Part shown: piece by piece, positions 46,244-57,700 of the stretch
Position numbering within the stretch: position 1 is the stretch's first letter
Layout of the letters: every line of letters starts with the position of its first letter
Source: Apis mellifera
Taxonomy: Eukaryota; Arthropoda; Insecta; Hymenoptera; Apidae
Assembly (NCBI RefSeq): GCF_003254395.2
Contig: NC_037645.1
Location: 4,703,406 to 4,767,405, forward strand
Length of the DNA stretch: 64,000 bases
Direction of reading: 5' to 3'
Made by a program: the position numbers and the translations under genes
Notes under the pieces: model-generated
What the model was told of the DNA's origin: nothing
The model's input: only the letters and a program-made list of their open reading frames with translations
The model's database searches: none

Positions 46244-46260
46244 GTGCTAGCAGGTACGTA

Positions 46261-46960
46261 AGTGATCTTTCCTCCACGTATTGTTTTAATTGTCCGTTAA
46301 GTGGTTGGAATTTTCAGATTCCTCTTATCTTCGGATACTGTGAAAATTACGACAATTCCTCCGTACGTAATTCTTTTAAGGAAAATTATTGGAAGGTACG
46401 TAAAATTTTGCTTGAAATTGTTAAGGAAATATATTTTCGTGAAATACGTATTACGGGTTAGTGTAACCTACGACGGGATTAATATATTTTGTATACAACA
46501 AGCTTCGTACGATAAGAATGTTTCCATTACGTTTCTGTTTTTGTTGACGTTTCTTTGGTTCGTATTCTAGGTTTCTCGCTCATTACGATTTAGAATACCG
46601 AGTTTGAAGGAAGCTTGATCGTATTAGGAATATTATTCGAGATATAATCATTGATATTAATTTTTAATTTGTGAAATTTTGCAAAAATAATATCACAGTA
46701 ACGATATTACCAATTGTTAATATATTCGGTATCACTTTACAATATCGGATCCACAAATAATTAAATCTAGAAATATAAAAATTACTTCATTGCTAAATAA
46801 TTTCGCGAGTTGGAGAGGAACTTTAAAATAGTTTAAAAATAGATCGTTTCCTTTCGTTCTATACGATCTCGAAACACGCTACAATATAACAGCATGTATC
46901 ATAAAGATTCCAAATTTTAAATCGGATATCGACGGATCCAATCCACCTTTCTTCAACCCG
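46261..46960. other. No gene; AT-rich
   Basis: Balanced then AT-rich. The + strand frame at 46301-46570 is hydrophobic by composition and has no recognisable motif. Confidence 0.4.
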
Positions 46961-47340
46961 TGGTAACGAATTTCGCGAAGATTGACGGAAAGGCCGGATG
47001 TCTCGCTTTCCAGCCGCCTAATCAATTACATTAATAGGCGAGAGATGCAGCTCGGGGCGTAGAAAGCAGCGAGAGAATGGCTCTTAATCGCGTCGGCCGC
47101 GACAAAGTGGCGGGCTAACGTTTTCCTTTTGAGTCAATTAAACCGCAACCGCGGTTTCGTTCCCCAGCTGACGTCCATCCTCCCCTCCTCCTCCGCCTCT
47201 GACGCGGCCCCAGACATCTTAATTACCCTAATACATTTTGCGGTAATCGGGCGATTCCGGCGGTACTTTCGCGGCCGCCACAACTTCCGGATGGACCGGA
47301 GCGGATAACTTTTTTACAAGAAGGGCGAAAAAGAGGCGGG
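46961..47340. promoter_or_regulatory. CpG-rich patch dense in TAATTA-type cores
   Basis: CCTAATCAATTACATTAATAGG (about 47017-47038), GAGTCAATTAAACC (about 47132), CTTAATTACCCTAATACA (about 47218) and GGTAATCGGG (about 47244) sit among CpG blocks. This is one of the most enhancer-like patches in the window. No reading frame is convincing. Confidence 0.35.
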
Positions 47341-47640
47341 ATCCTGGCTGGATTCTTCTTCGCGGAAGGGCCCTCCGTTCAAATTTCTTGCCCCGTCCGT
47401 TTTTTTTCTTCCCAGGGAAAATTAAAGCTCGTTAATATTGCGCGAAAACGGGGCAAGGGGGAACAGAGGTGTTCTTTGTTCGTGCACGAATTCGATCGGG
47501 GGAACGAAAGATGAATTTTTTCCTTCTTTTTCTTTTCTTTTTTTTTGCAGAATGGAGGAAGAAAGTCTAATATTCCGTGATATATTATATTTCTATTTTG
47601 GATTGGATAAATCGTATTGAAGAAAAATTAAGGAGATTGA
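47341..47640 (+). other. Two strong acceptor-like sites, exon not established
   Basis: TTTTTTTTCTTCCCAG ends at 47415 and a longer tract CTTTTCTTTTTTTTTGCAG ends at 47550. Both are good 3' splice-site matches on the + strand. The sequence after 47415 reads to GAACAGAG|GTGTTC (weak donor near 47467). The sequence after 47550 is open for only about 24 codons before TGA and has no clear donor. They could be acceptors of unrecognised or terminal exons, or decoys. Confidence 0.2.
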
Positions 47641-48402
47641 TTGTAAAATTTTAAAATTCACTTTGGAGTATAAATTTATTGGTAAAACAAATTTATTTAA
47701 TTTCGCGAATTTCTTTCCACTTGATCTTACCATTAGCTGGCATATTATTATCTTGTGATCTTTCAATCCATTCATCTTGAAATAAGAAGAAATAATTTAT
47801 ATTACAGGGAGATAAATTGGCAAACGATTATGATTTTTCGCGCGTATATTCCTTTGAACGATCTTTAAATCATCGGCAAACGAATTTTCCAAGCGTTTTT
47901 TTTCCTTTCCAGTAGCCGGTTCGACTGCATACGGATTGAAAAGGAGTCGGCTACGTGGTTTCTCGCGAGTCGAGGCAGGCGGGCGCGATAAAAATTTCAA
48001 CGTACGTCGTCCCTCGTTGGAGGGGCTCGTCTTCGCCGGCTTTCACCGGCGAAACGAAAATTACGGGCCGTTTGTTGCCGGCCTGTTAAATAAATAATAC
48101 GCAACTCGTTAGGTTCCCATACGGAAGGTGGCCTCGTGTGGACAATCGATGCCATTTCGACGCGTTTTCGTCACGGGGGACACGCAACAACCCTTATCAA
48201 TTACGTCCCTTTGGCGAATGGGGGACGGGAAGGGTATAGGTTTGTTTGTTCGAAGAGATTCGAGATATTTATCCGTCGATTCGACGCAACGCGATTGAGC
48301 GAAAGTTTATCGACGTTGGTTGGAAGGTTTATCCTTTCCCTCGTGTGATTTAACGCGGTTACGTCGAGACGAAAAGTATCGAGATTCATCTTGCTTGGCG
48401 GG
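47641..48402. other. No gene; CpG block 47980-48120 with a perfect hairpin
   Basis: TTCGCCGG (48032-48039) pairs with CCGGCGAA (48046-48053) across a 6-nt loop. The surrounding block is CpG-rich, with a TAAATAAATAAT core. Other open frames are unrecognised. Confidence 0.4.
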
Positions 48403-48425
48403 TTATTTATTTATTTATTTATTTT
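48403..48425. repeat. (TTAT)n microsatellite
   Basis: Five to six uninterrupted tetranucleotide units. Confidence 0.9.
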
Positions 48426-50245
48426 ACAAACGAATTTATTATTTCCAATACGATCGCTTTACGTACTTTTTATTCATACGTCATACGCGCGTAATAAAGA
48501 GCTCTTCTCACTTTGATATTATTTTTTCAGCATCGATTATAATCTTTATTAAGGGGAATTAAACGAGAGTTGGCAGAGTTTTAGTTATACAGGAAAATCT
48601 GGATTAACAAGATTCCGAGGTGGTTTGAATATTACTCGTTTCCCACGAGGAATGAATGGTAATTTTGAGTTTGATTTACCACGGAATACCGTGCAACCTA
48701 TTCGATCCGCAGCAGATAGTTTATTTTGCGATTTGTGTTCCCTTCGAATTTCAAACAATAATCCTTTTAATCGTTCAAAAATCTTGTCTTTTTGATCTTT
48801 TTAATTTGGTTCAAAATTTATTACGTATATAACTTTTATTTATTGTTTAAATTATAAAAAGATTTCGAATTTCAAAAAATTACGGATATAAATCGTCCGG
48901 GGAATAAATTATTCTTTAATCGATCGATCAAATTGTCAACCGTGTGAAATTCGATTATCTGGTATTTACCTGCGATTTTTTTTTTTAAATCGCGAAAGAA
49001 AATTTATAGATTTAAATTATACGAGTATCGATTCTCGATCACTGCTTTCATTCTTGATTTAAACGAAAAACGAAAAGTTAGTATGGAAAAACTAATTTTC
49101 AGAAATGAATTAAAGTTAAAGAGAGGCGAGAGAGAATGACAAATTTTCCTCGAAACTTTCAAACTTGTCTCACGAAAGTGGAGGCACGAAATGGAAGATC
49201 ACGACAAGATGTTTCGTCGTGGGTAATTTCGCGATAACAACACGGTTTTCTCGGCTCTAAGATGGAGAAATAAGACGAGGCGGAGTGTCACACGCGGCCA
49301 GTAACACGTTTTCGATAGCTTATGCGACGAGTTTTCGCGAAACCTCATTTGAAAGTTTGATTAAAATTTCTTCCGTGCCGGTCATATATAATAGATAAAC
49401 TTTTTCAACTGGATCCAAGTTTCATGCACGGCTACGATTTTATAAAGCGTAAAAGCGTGATTTATACGCAATGCATAAATCTATTCCGACTCCTGTTCAC
49501 TCGATCCCAAGAAATTACTACGTCCATTCATGGGTGATCGAGTTGTCCCCTCTGTCGCGACATGAGAATTCGAGAGAAAATAATAATTTTCGAAATAAGG
49601 ACTCGCTTCCTTCCCTCGTTTATATTTCAATTTGTTTTGCAATAAGTTGTGTCTCAATTGAAGAGAATGAAAAATATTTAGAATCGTTTAAAATCTTGGA
49701 GATCAAATTTTAAATCTTTAGCCTCTCACGAACACTTTGTGATAAATTTTTCTATTGAAAGGAGAGTTAATAGAATGCTCCAAAAGTCACAAGATTCAAA
49801 AATCACACTTTTCAATATCTTCAATCATAAACCCACAATCGACTGCACGATTAATCTGCAAGATGAATTCGAATCAAACCAACACCGAAATTTCAAATTA
49901 CACTTCTCAATACCTTCTTTCAATCACATCTCGACACTAATCAACTTGAAACACACCATCGATCCACGAAATCGCGGTTCTCAACACCTTTGATCGATCA
50001 TATCTTCCACGGAAAAAAGTATTGTACAAAAATCCTTGCCGCGAACGAACCTCTTCTCCTCGCCACAACAAGCAACAACAACCGTCATCTCGTCATGCAT
50101 CTCCGCACGAACACGCGTACTCTTACCCACCATAAGTTCACCTGTAATCCCGCAGGACAAGGGGTTGCGCCGTGTCGTTGACGGGTTAATTAATTTCGAA
50201 CGAGAATCGTGGCCCCGTGTTCGTAACCCAGATACACCCCGAACG
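48426..50245. other. No gene; AT-rich valley
   Basis: AT-rich throughout, balanced from about 49980. No exon or RNA gene could be supported. Confidence 0.45.
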
Positions 50246-50390
50246 GAGGAGGGACGAAGAGGAAAAAGAAATTGAAGGGATAGAGAGAGAGGGAGAGAGA
50301 AAGAGAAAGGAGGGAAGAAAAATATAGGGAGGAAAGGAAGGAAGGAAACGAGGGAAATTGAAGCGATTACGGAGGAAGTGGAGCGCGGTG
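50246..50390. repeat. Polypurine tract
   Basis: About 140 bp of almost only purines on the + strand, including GA-type and GGAA-type sub-repeats. Potential triplex-forming sequence. Confidence 0.8.
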
Positions 50391-50870
50391 GAACGCGTTG
50401 CGAATCCGGAAACAGATGCCTCTCGATTTAACAGGCTCTCGCCGTACTATAACTCGGACTCCGCTACAACCGAAATCTGACATGGCCACGTGTTCGGATG
50501 CTACGCGTTAGTTCTGACGGCTTAATTAAGCCTGGAGCCGAGAGGGTTAGAGTGTTCCTCGGATATTCAACGGCTCCCGCTGTTGCTGCTGCTGCTGCTG
50601 CTGCTCCCTCCCCTCTCACGTCGCCACCCTCCCCCGACAAGCGCCATAGGGACGCGGAGGAGACGACCGGTCGACTCCAAATATTTATAGAGTCTGTCGG
50701 TGCGAGTGGATTTATGGACGCGCGTTCTGGACCGTTGTAAATGAAAAAAGAGGGAGGGAGGGAGGATCGGAAGCGCTGGTGGAAAGGTGGAAAGGAAGAG
50801 GACGAAGAGGTGAAGAATCTGTAAGATGAGATTCGCATTTCCTTCGCCAATTTTGGAAAAGTTATTTTGT
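50391..50870. other. GC-rich patch with (TGC)7 run
   Basis: CpG-rich from about 50390 to 50740, with TGC triplets at 50584-50605. Frames through it give runs of Ala or similar residues and are not credible proteins. CGGCTTAATTAAGCC at about 50519 contains the same 12-bp palindrome GCTTAATTAAGC seen near 37937. Confidence 0.35.
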
Positions 50871-51834
50871 ATTTAAGAAACGTTTTGTTTGGAAATTTAT
50901 ATTAATAGATATATATTTATTTTGTATTATTTTAAGGATCATTGGAATACGTATTGGTAGGATGAAATCCTCGAAAGTCAGTTTAGAGAATGAGAATGTT
51001 CACGGTTTTGATCGAATCTTTGAGAGACGAGGGAGACACGGGCTCGTAATGACGTTACCTTCAAAATCTCGTTCCTTTCGAGAGTTACAAATGGTCACAA
51101 GATGTTCACGGTTCTGAAACAAACAGCGTACAGATCCTCGTAGGAGGTGGATGATAAAATGCATGAGATATTCGTGCGCCTTTGAATCAGTGGATTCCGA
51201 AAAAAAAAAAGTCAACGCGATTATTTTTCGTAGAAAATTATTTGGCTGAAATACTTATTTGTTTCTGTACTGATTAGAAAACATTGGTCTATATATGCAA
51301 ATGTAGAGAGAAAGAGAGGATTAAAAAGTTTATTATAAAATCATGATTCGATAAAAATGAGAAAATATTACAAGATTGAAGAAAATCTTTAATATTCGTT
51401 ATTAATTATTGAATGAAATGAATTAATTATATGATAACAATTTATATTGAATATTAAAATCCAGGAAAGCATAATCGACTCGTTCAAAAATCGATCGATT
51501 CTCATTTTTATCGACCACCTTCTCGAAAAAAAAAAGAAAAAAGGAACTCCTCGAGAAAACTGCTACGATCAGAGATTTCCTTGCTCGAAAATATAATATT
51601 CCACGGATAGAGGAGGCCGTGTCGAAACTCAATTTATCGACGATGACGCGGCTCGATCGGTTCGTTTCGATGCAAAGTCTCCGCGATCGCGTCCAAAATA
51701 GCTGTCCCCTCGCGGCTGTCAAAAAATCAATTTGAGGGACCAGATATTTCCTCTCCCTCCCCCTTCCCTCTCCTTCCTCATGGAAAATTGCGATCCGTGA
51801 ATGATGCGCGTGTACGACAATGCCTGTGACACGA

Positions 51835-51866
<32 letters not shown>

Positions 51867-52065
51867 GGTCGCAGAGCGAAGGAACGAGCGAGAAGAGCGT
51901 GGAAACGAGAATTCGCGTTTAACTTGAGTTGCGTCGGGTAAACGAAAAAATTCGCCTCAAAATGCTTCATCACGATCCTGGAAACACGTTTTTTGACTTG
52001 GACACGCTTCCACGATCCCTCATCAATCTCTCTCTCTATATATACCTTTTCCTCTTTCCTTTTTT

Positions 52066-52069
<4 letters not shown>
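50871..52069. other. No gene
   Basis: AT-rich DNA, a balanced block (51540-51730) and a long T-run near 51848-51866. Nothing recognised. Confidence 0.45.

Positions 52070-52102
<33 letters not shown>
52070..52102. repeat. (TC)16 microsatellite
   Basis: Longest CT dinucleotide tract in the window. Confidence 0.95.
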
Positions 52103-52106
<4 letters not shown>

Positions 52107-53386
52107 ATTTTTGACAAATATAACAATTCGATGAATTTTCCAAATTTTAAAAATATTGATCGAAATTCTTTTTCGAAAAGATTTATTTAATATATGAAAT
52201 ATCAAATATCATTTTTTTTTTTTAAATTATTTTCTCCGAATCATACAAAATTTTTCAAACGTATTTGATTAAAAAAAAAAAAAAAAAGAATAATATTGCA
52301 ACATGGTAGATTCATCTTCGTTTTCGAACCATGGAAGATGAAATGATATAAATCAGATTTTTGTTATATTTATGTTTTATTTCAACACTATATTTTATAC
52401 CGATTTATACATATATCCTTTCATTTCGAATTCAATTTGACTGGATTCTCAAATTCTGGAACTGGATTACCGTTATTCGATACACATTGATTCCAAATTC
52501 CAAATTTATCACCGAGAAATTAAAATTTATTATTACTTAAATCAAAAATTGAATAATATATATATAAATATAAATATTTCGCATAAAGCTTATAAAAGAA
52601 TTTATCAAATTCATCATTTTATAACTTTTCAGTTCAACGTCCATTTCACGCAACATCCATTGACCATTCTATTCGGGCCATGACATTCGCACTATAATCG
52701 ATCGATATTTGCTGTGATCTTGTTAGAAAGAAACAGGATACATATAGAGTGCAAGATTGAAATCCGTATATCGATGAAATGGAACGATCTGGTACGAGGA
52801 ATTATTAGATGAACCGGGATCAGAAAGCTGAGCTGTATATGGTTATCAATGCGAGCGATCCGTCTAAATGGGAGAGGGTTGTTCCGTTTGGTGGGGTTTC
52901 GAGCATAGTTTCAAGGTGGTATTTCGCGAGAAATTTGTATCGGTTTCGCGAAATTCCGCACACCTCTCTCACTCTCTCTCTCTCTCTCTCTCTTCTGTTT
53001 GCAACTGTAACGAATTTCCTTCGACGGTGGCACGGAATCGAGGAAATTTCGCCTCCTTCCTCGATACGCGTCTAATTCTCCGATTATGCGAGCAATGTTG
53101 GATTTCGGGGATGGAAAAAGTCACGATTGGAGAGGAACGAGAAGTTTTGTCAATCTGGTAATATTATCAAAATTATTGAGATATTTCTATCGTATTTGAT
53201 TATTTTTATTGGCAAATATTACTTTACCAATAATGACGAGTGACCCGAAAATAATTAGAAATTCCTCTTCTACCAATTCAGAGAATAATCAATCGATTTC
53301 GAACCAGGTCCGAATTAATTAACATACCCTAAATTTTCATTAGAACGAATCGAACAATACCTCTGAATTAAAATCTATCATCCGAA
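52103..53386. other. No gene; very AT-rich valley
   Basis: Highly AT-rich from 52100 to 52650, with an A-run near 52272-52287. A further CT tract lies at about 52972-52993. Open frames across it are unrecognised. Confidence 0.45.
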
Positions 53387-53628
53387 TTTAAGATTTCCAT
53401 TTCCATCACGATCATCATTTTGCTTCGAAATAATTCAAAATAAAGAAGCAAATGAAATCGTTATCGTTCGAACGATTCATCCCCCTTTTCGAAACACTTT
53501 TCAAACTCTTTAAGATTTCCATCACCACGATCATCATTTCGCTTCGAAATAATTCAGAATAAAGAAGCAAATGAAATCGTTATCGTTCGAACGATTCATC
53601 CCCCTTTTCGAAACACTTTTCAAACTCT
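53387..53628. repeat. Two-copy tandem duplication of about 120 bp, recent
   Basis: Copy 1 (53387-53508) and copy 2 (53509-53628) are almost identical, differing by a 2-bp length change around TTTCCATCACGATC and very few substitutions. Each copy contains the 14-bp perfect palindrome ATCGTTCGAACGAT (53463-53476 and 53582-53595). The near-identity indicates a recent duplication. Not coding. Confidence 0.95.
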
Positions 53629-54033
53629 CCTCTATCGATTAGCGACACTCACAACTTGTTATCGACGCGAAGAGACAACACGAAAAGGGGCATCCACAGA
53701 TTTTTTTCAACCCGTGTTCCTTCCTGCCCCATCCCACCTACGACTTCAATGGGGCGGCGTTAATGGTGCTCGAGGCTATCTATCACCGGTGCACAGCCAC
53801 TACGTATTTCACGCTGTCTGCGACGTCTCTAGCCTCTGTCTCTGAAATAATGCTCCTTTTGTCTCTCCTGATGCGCCTACTTTCCCGTCCCGCTCGAGGA
53901 ATCCCGGATACCGGTACCCACAAACGCGCGTGCCCTCCACGTTACCAACCGTGAAACAGCCATCCGGGTTAAGGATCCTCGACGTGATCCTAGCGACGGG
54001 TCTGCAAAGTCATGAATGCCACGTTGGAAAGTT
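53629..54033. other. CpG-richer patch, no gene
   Basis: Balanced to GC-rich DNA up to about 54110, with no convincing frame. It carries the hairpin described next. Confidence 0.35.
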
Positions 54034-54059
54034 GGAGGTGCTCGAGGCACCTCCTTTTT
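54034..54059 (+). other. Perfect 8-bp hairpin followed by T-run
   Basis: GGAGGTGC (54034-54041), loop TCGAG, then GCACCTCC (54047-54054) and TTTTT (54055-54059). It has the shape of a bacterial intrinsic terminator, but the context is eukaryotic. A T-run could at most stop RNA polymerase III. The stem is GC-rich and exact. No Pol III gene is recognised upstream. Confidence 0.35.
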
Positions 54060-56504
54060 CGGTTGACCCCCTCTCAGGTTGAATTTTAAGTGGTCCGGGG
54101 AGTCATTTTAATTTCACTCGCGTTTCCTGCGGAATTTACATTGCGGTGATCATTGAGTTCGAGATGATATCGCGTCTTTTATCTTCTTTCATTCGTTAAA
54201 TCCCCCCTTTGTATAAATTTAATTCTTTGTGTAAATTTGAGAAAATTCTTGGATGCGGTTGAATCAATGAGGAATTTCGGTATTCTTGAGAATACATGAG
54301 AATTCAGAAATTTCGAGGAACAAGTTCTCTAGGAACTTGTTAATCAACAAATAAAATTTATCCTTATCCATCTTGCGATACGTCGATAATAAATCTCAAA
54401 GTATCCTCGAGGACGAAGCTATGGAAGGAAAAACGAGTTACAGGGATCCATTCTCACTTGACGAATAAAAATTATTTATTTCGCACTCTGAGTGGTGTAC
54501 AGATAACATTTTATCATCATTAGCTATCTTCTCTTATAAATTCTTCTTCCAGCGAAATCACGAGCTTTTGACACATCGTCGAAGCGACAGCGATGCTATA
54601 TTCGAGGAAACGAAATTACAAGAAGAGGAAGGAAGAAGCTATAATTCAAGGAACGAGTTTACAATCCACACAGAGAGGCAACGAGAGTTTTTTACAGGAG
54701 AGAAAAGAACGAGGCGATCTAACCTCTCTCTTTCTCGATCGACGGTCCATTTTTACACCATTTTTAGTTGTTTGCCAGCGCAGAGATTACACACGCGGAG
54801 AATGTTGATCGAGCATTAAGGATGGAGGATTTATACGGGGGACGTGTTCCGCCATGCGACGGGCTTCGCATGAATTTAATCGATCGTTAATCGAGGATTA
54901 TTTTCTGAGATTCGTTTGAAGGCCCGAATTCCTGATTCCACGGAGAGGTTCGATCGCTCGTTGATTCAATTGAAATCTCTTGTAATGGTTCTCGAGTTGC
55001 CGGTTGAATTAATTAGGGAAGTTTAGCTAGGGTAAAGAGTTTTATATTGCTCAACAATTTTGAAATGAATCCGTTTATTCCGTATTAATCCTGGATTAAA
55101 TCTTGCGTTGTGTTCCTTTCCTTCTCTCTTTTTTTTTTTTTAATTTTCTTTTTTCTTTTTTTTTTTAATTCGCGTTGCACGTTGTTGTTGTTGTTGTTGT
55201 TGTTGTTGTCCGTGTACAGCATTTTTATTTGATTAAATTTCACGTGTACGGAATAATTGAAAAATTTTTGAATTTTTAAATTCTATCGTAAAAAAGGAAA
55301 TTAATCCTCCGGGTTTCAATTTACTTTTTTCACTTTTATTTCAATCTATTTGTTATAGCGTAGGAGAGGGAAAATTGTGGATGAATAGTACGCAGTTAGT
55401 AATCGTTAAAAAGGCTGTCGAATGTCTGCATGAATTGTAAAAAATTCATCGTTAAATGAGCAAGAAAATATACGATAAAGCACGATGGATAGAAGAAGGG
55501 ATGATTTATCAAATATGTATTTACCGATGGCCTTAATGCGGCCAAGAAGAAGAGAAAATCCGTTGTCACGATCGAGGGCAAGAAGATATTCTCAAGGAAA
55601 TTTAGCTGGAAATGATGAAATATTCAAAACAGGAAGAGGATATTTCGGGGAATGGGAGAAAAGATTTTTATTACGTTTCTCGTATTTATCATCGACGATC
55701 GTGTATTATTCGAGATTTTAAAGAAAGAGAAAAATCTCTTAACCACTTCCATAAATAATCCAATAATAAAATTCCAGGCATCTTCATCTTTGAATCAGTG
55801 ATAATATATAAAATCCAACCAACTGTGAAAAAAATCATACACGATTCCTCTTCAAAAACGTTCGCACAATCTCTTTCCCTCTCTTCCTCGAACAATAATA
55901 CTATACATTGCACGCACGAAGGCGCAATCTCGAAAGAAAAATTTCAAACTCGGATCCATTACGCTCATAAACATTCTTCTCTCCGCGGAGAGGAATGACC
56001 CGAGCGGAGGGAAAAAATTTCAGAGGAAAAAATGAAGAGGGACAGACGTACCGGAAGGCGCAAGGTGGCCGCAAGTTCTCGATACTCGGCGGGGACTTAA
56101 TACGCCCCGAAATAATTCAAGGATCCTGCGGTATTGAACGTATAAAAAAAAGAAAAGAAAAAGAAGAAAGAAAGTATGGAGACAGGCAGGCAGGCAGGCA
56201 CGGCTATAAAACGCAGCACGCGTCCTGCTCGCCTCCCGTGTCCACCACCGGTTTCCACCCCCACGATCGAAAAGTAAAGGTTTAAGTATTATACCGTGGC
56301 GCATAGGCAGCGGCCGGGCGTATAAGCCATCGGTTACACGCACGAGTACTCGGGACTCGGTCGATGTACCACTGGATTTAAATGGTCTGCCCGCAGTATC
56401 CTGTATTCACGACGGATTTATTATTGAGAAGCACGGATTACTTTCAAGAGATAGCGGAGGCAAAGAGGAAGGGGTGGGGAATGGTCCCGCGTGGGTATAC
56501 AGTA
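54060..56504. other. No gene; one perfect hairpin, TTG run
   Basis: AACAAGTTC (54319-54327) pairs exactly with GAACTTGTT (54333-54341) across TCTAG. A (GTT)n run lies at 55181-55209 after T-rich DNA, and (CAGG)n near 56183-56200. The CpG-richer block 56000-56360 has no convincing frame. The rest is AT-rich. Confidence 0.45.
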
Positions 56505-56945
56505 CACTCCCGTCCATAAGTCACCGGACACTTTTTTAAACATTGCCCCGTTTCAACATATTAATTTATGCCCGTTTATAAATTATCCCCTTACGACTTT
56601 TCAACCATTTGTTTCGTTGCGTCTTTATTATTTGTTGTATCTTTTTTATTAACGATTCCCTTTTTTTTTTTTTTTTTTTTAGTCGCGTACATATCTCTCG
56701 TAGATTTATTGGATTGGATTTATTGGATTGAAATTCTGTACCTAATTTTGAGCTGTATTAATAATTAATATCGATAAATTGTTCCAATATCATTCTCAAT
56801 TGAGAGAATAAAAGTATTCGTTTATTTATTCTTGTTGTTGTTATGTATTATCAAAGCAGATTAAAATACACGATAACCAAGCATGATTATATTCCAATGA
56901 AGAAATTGTATCGTTAAATGATACGCAAACTTATGAACGGGAGTG
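56505..56945. mobile_element. Tc1/mariner-type MITE, 441 bp
   Basis: The element begins CACTCCCGTCCATAAGT (56505-56521) and ends with ACTTATGAACGGGAGTG (56929-56945). These are 17-bp terminal inverted repeats with one mismatch. TA dinucleotides flank both ends (56503-56504 and 56946-56947), matching the TA target-site duplication of the Tc1/mariner superfamily. The left end continues as CACCGGACAC, resembling Tc1-like termini. The interior is AT-rich with a long T-run and no transposase-like frame, so this is a non-autonomous (MITE) copy mobilised in trans. It is the only transposable element I can support in the window. The family name is unknown to me. Confidence 0.85.
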
Positions 56946-57700
56946 TATATATATCGCGGCACGTTTTATTTACGAGCAGAAAAATGTAGACACGAGGTAT
57001 ATGGGCATCGAAAAGAGAGAGAGAGAGAGAGAGAGATCGCAGCCCTATAATCGCCTCTCTATCCCATTTCTCTTTGGCCGGCGAGCCTCCCTTTTTCGCA
57101 TCGTTCCCTCGTTCTTCATTTGCCTAAAAGACCCCTTTGTCCACTCGTCTTCGTCCTTCGTTCACCTTGCTAACTCCCTCTCTCTCTCCATCTGGTTGTT
57201 CTCCAAGGATGCATGTGTATGTGTATGCGTCTCTCGTTTCTCGTCGATCTGGAGGAGATCTATAGAGGCGCTCGGACATGGGCGTGATTACCGAGTCTAG
57301 GAATTTCTTTGAGGGATCGACCGATGGAGTCTTGAACGATTTAGGTTGATGGCGAGTCGAATCTCTCGGGGAATCCGTTTAGGAGGAAGTAGGGAGAATT
57401 TGTGGTGCGCGGATGAAAGGAGGAAACTTGGACTCGTGTCTCTATAATTTCCAACAGTCCGATTCTCTTAAGAATCTCTTATTCCATCCCTTATTTACGA
57501 CCATCCCTTGGAACCAAAAATTGTCCGATCTCGAAGAGTATAATTAATTTTTACTACCCAATCTTTAACCTCTAATGAAAACTTGTACTTTCATAAACTT
57601 TCGACACTGAAGTAATCCAGAAATAATCATTGTTACCTAGAATATTACACGCGAAGAGGAAGAAGAAATATTCGATTCAATCTTCTCTTCTCACAAAAAA
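56946..57700. other. No gene; (GA)n tract
   Basis: An (AG)11 tract lies at 57014-57036, then pyrimidine-rich and AT-rich DNA. Open frames are unrecognised. Confidence 0.4.

Noticed and set aside
50464..50850. Minus-strand frame with poly-Ala run
   Set aside because: The poly-Ala comes from the TGC microsatellite; the rest is unrecognised.
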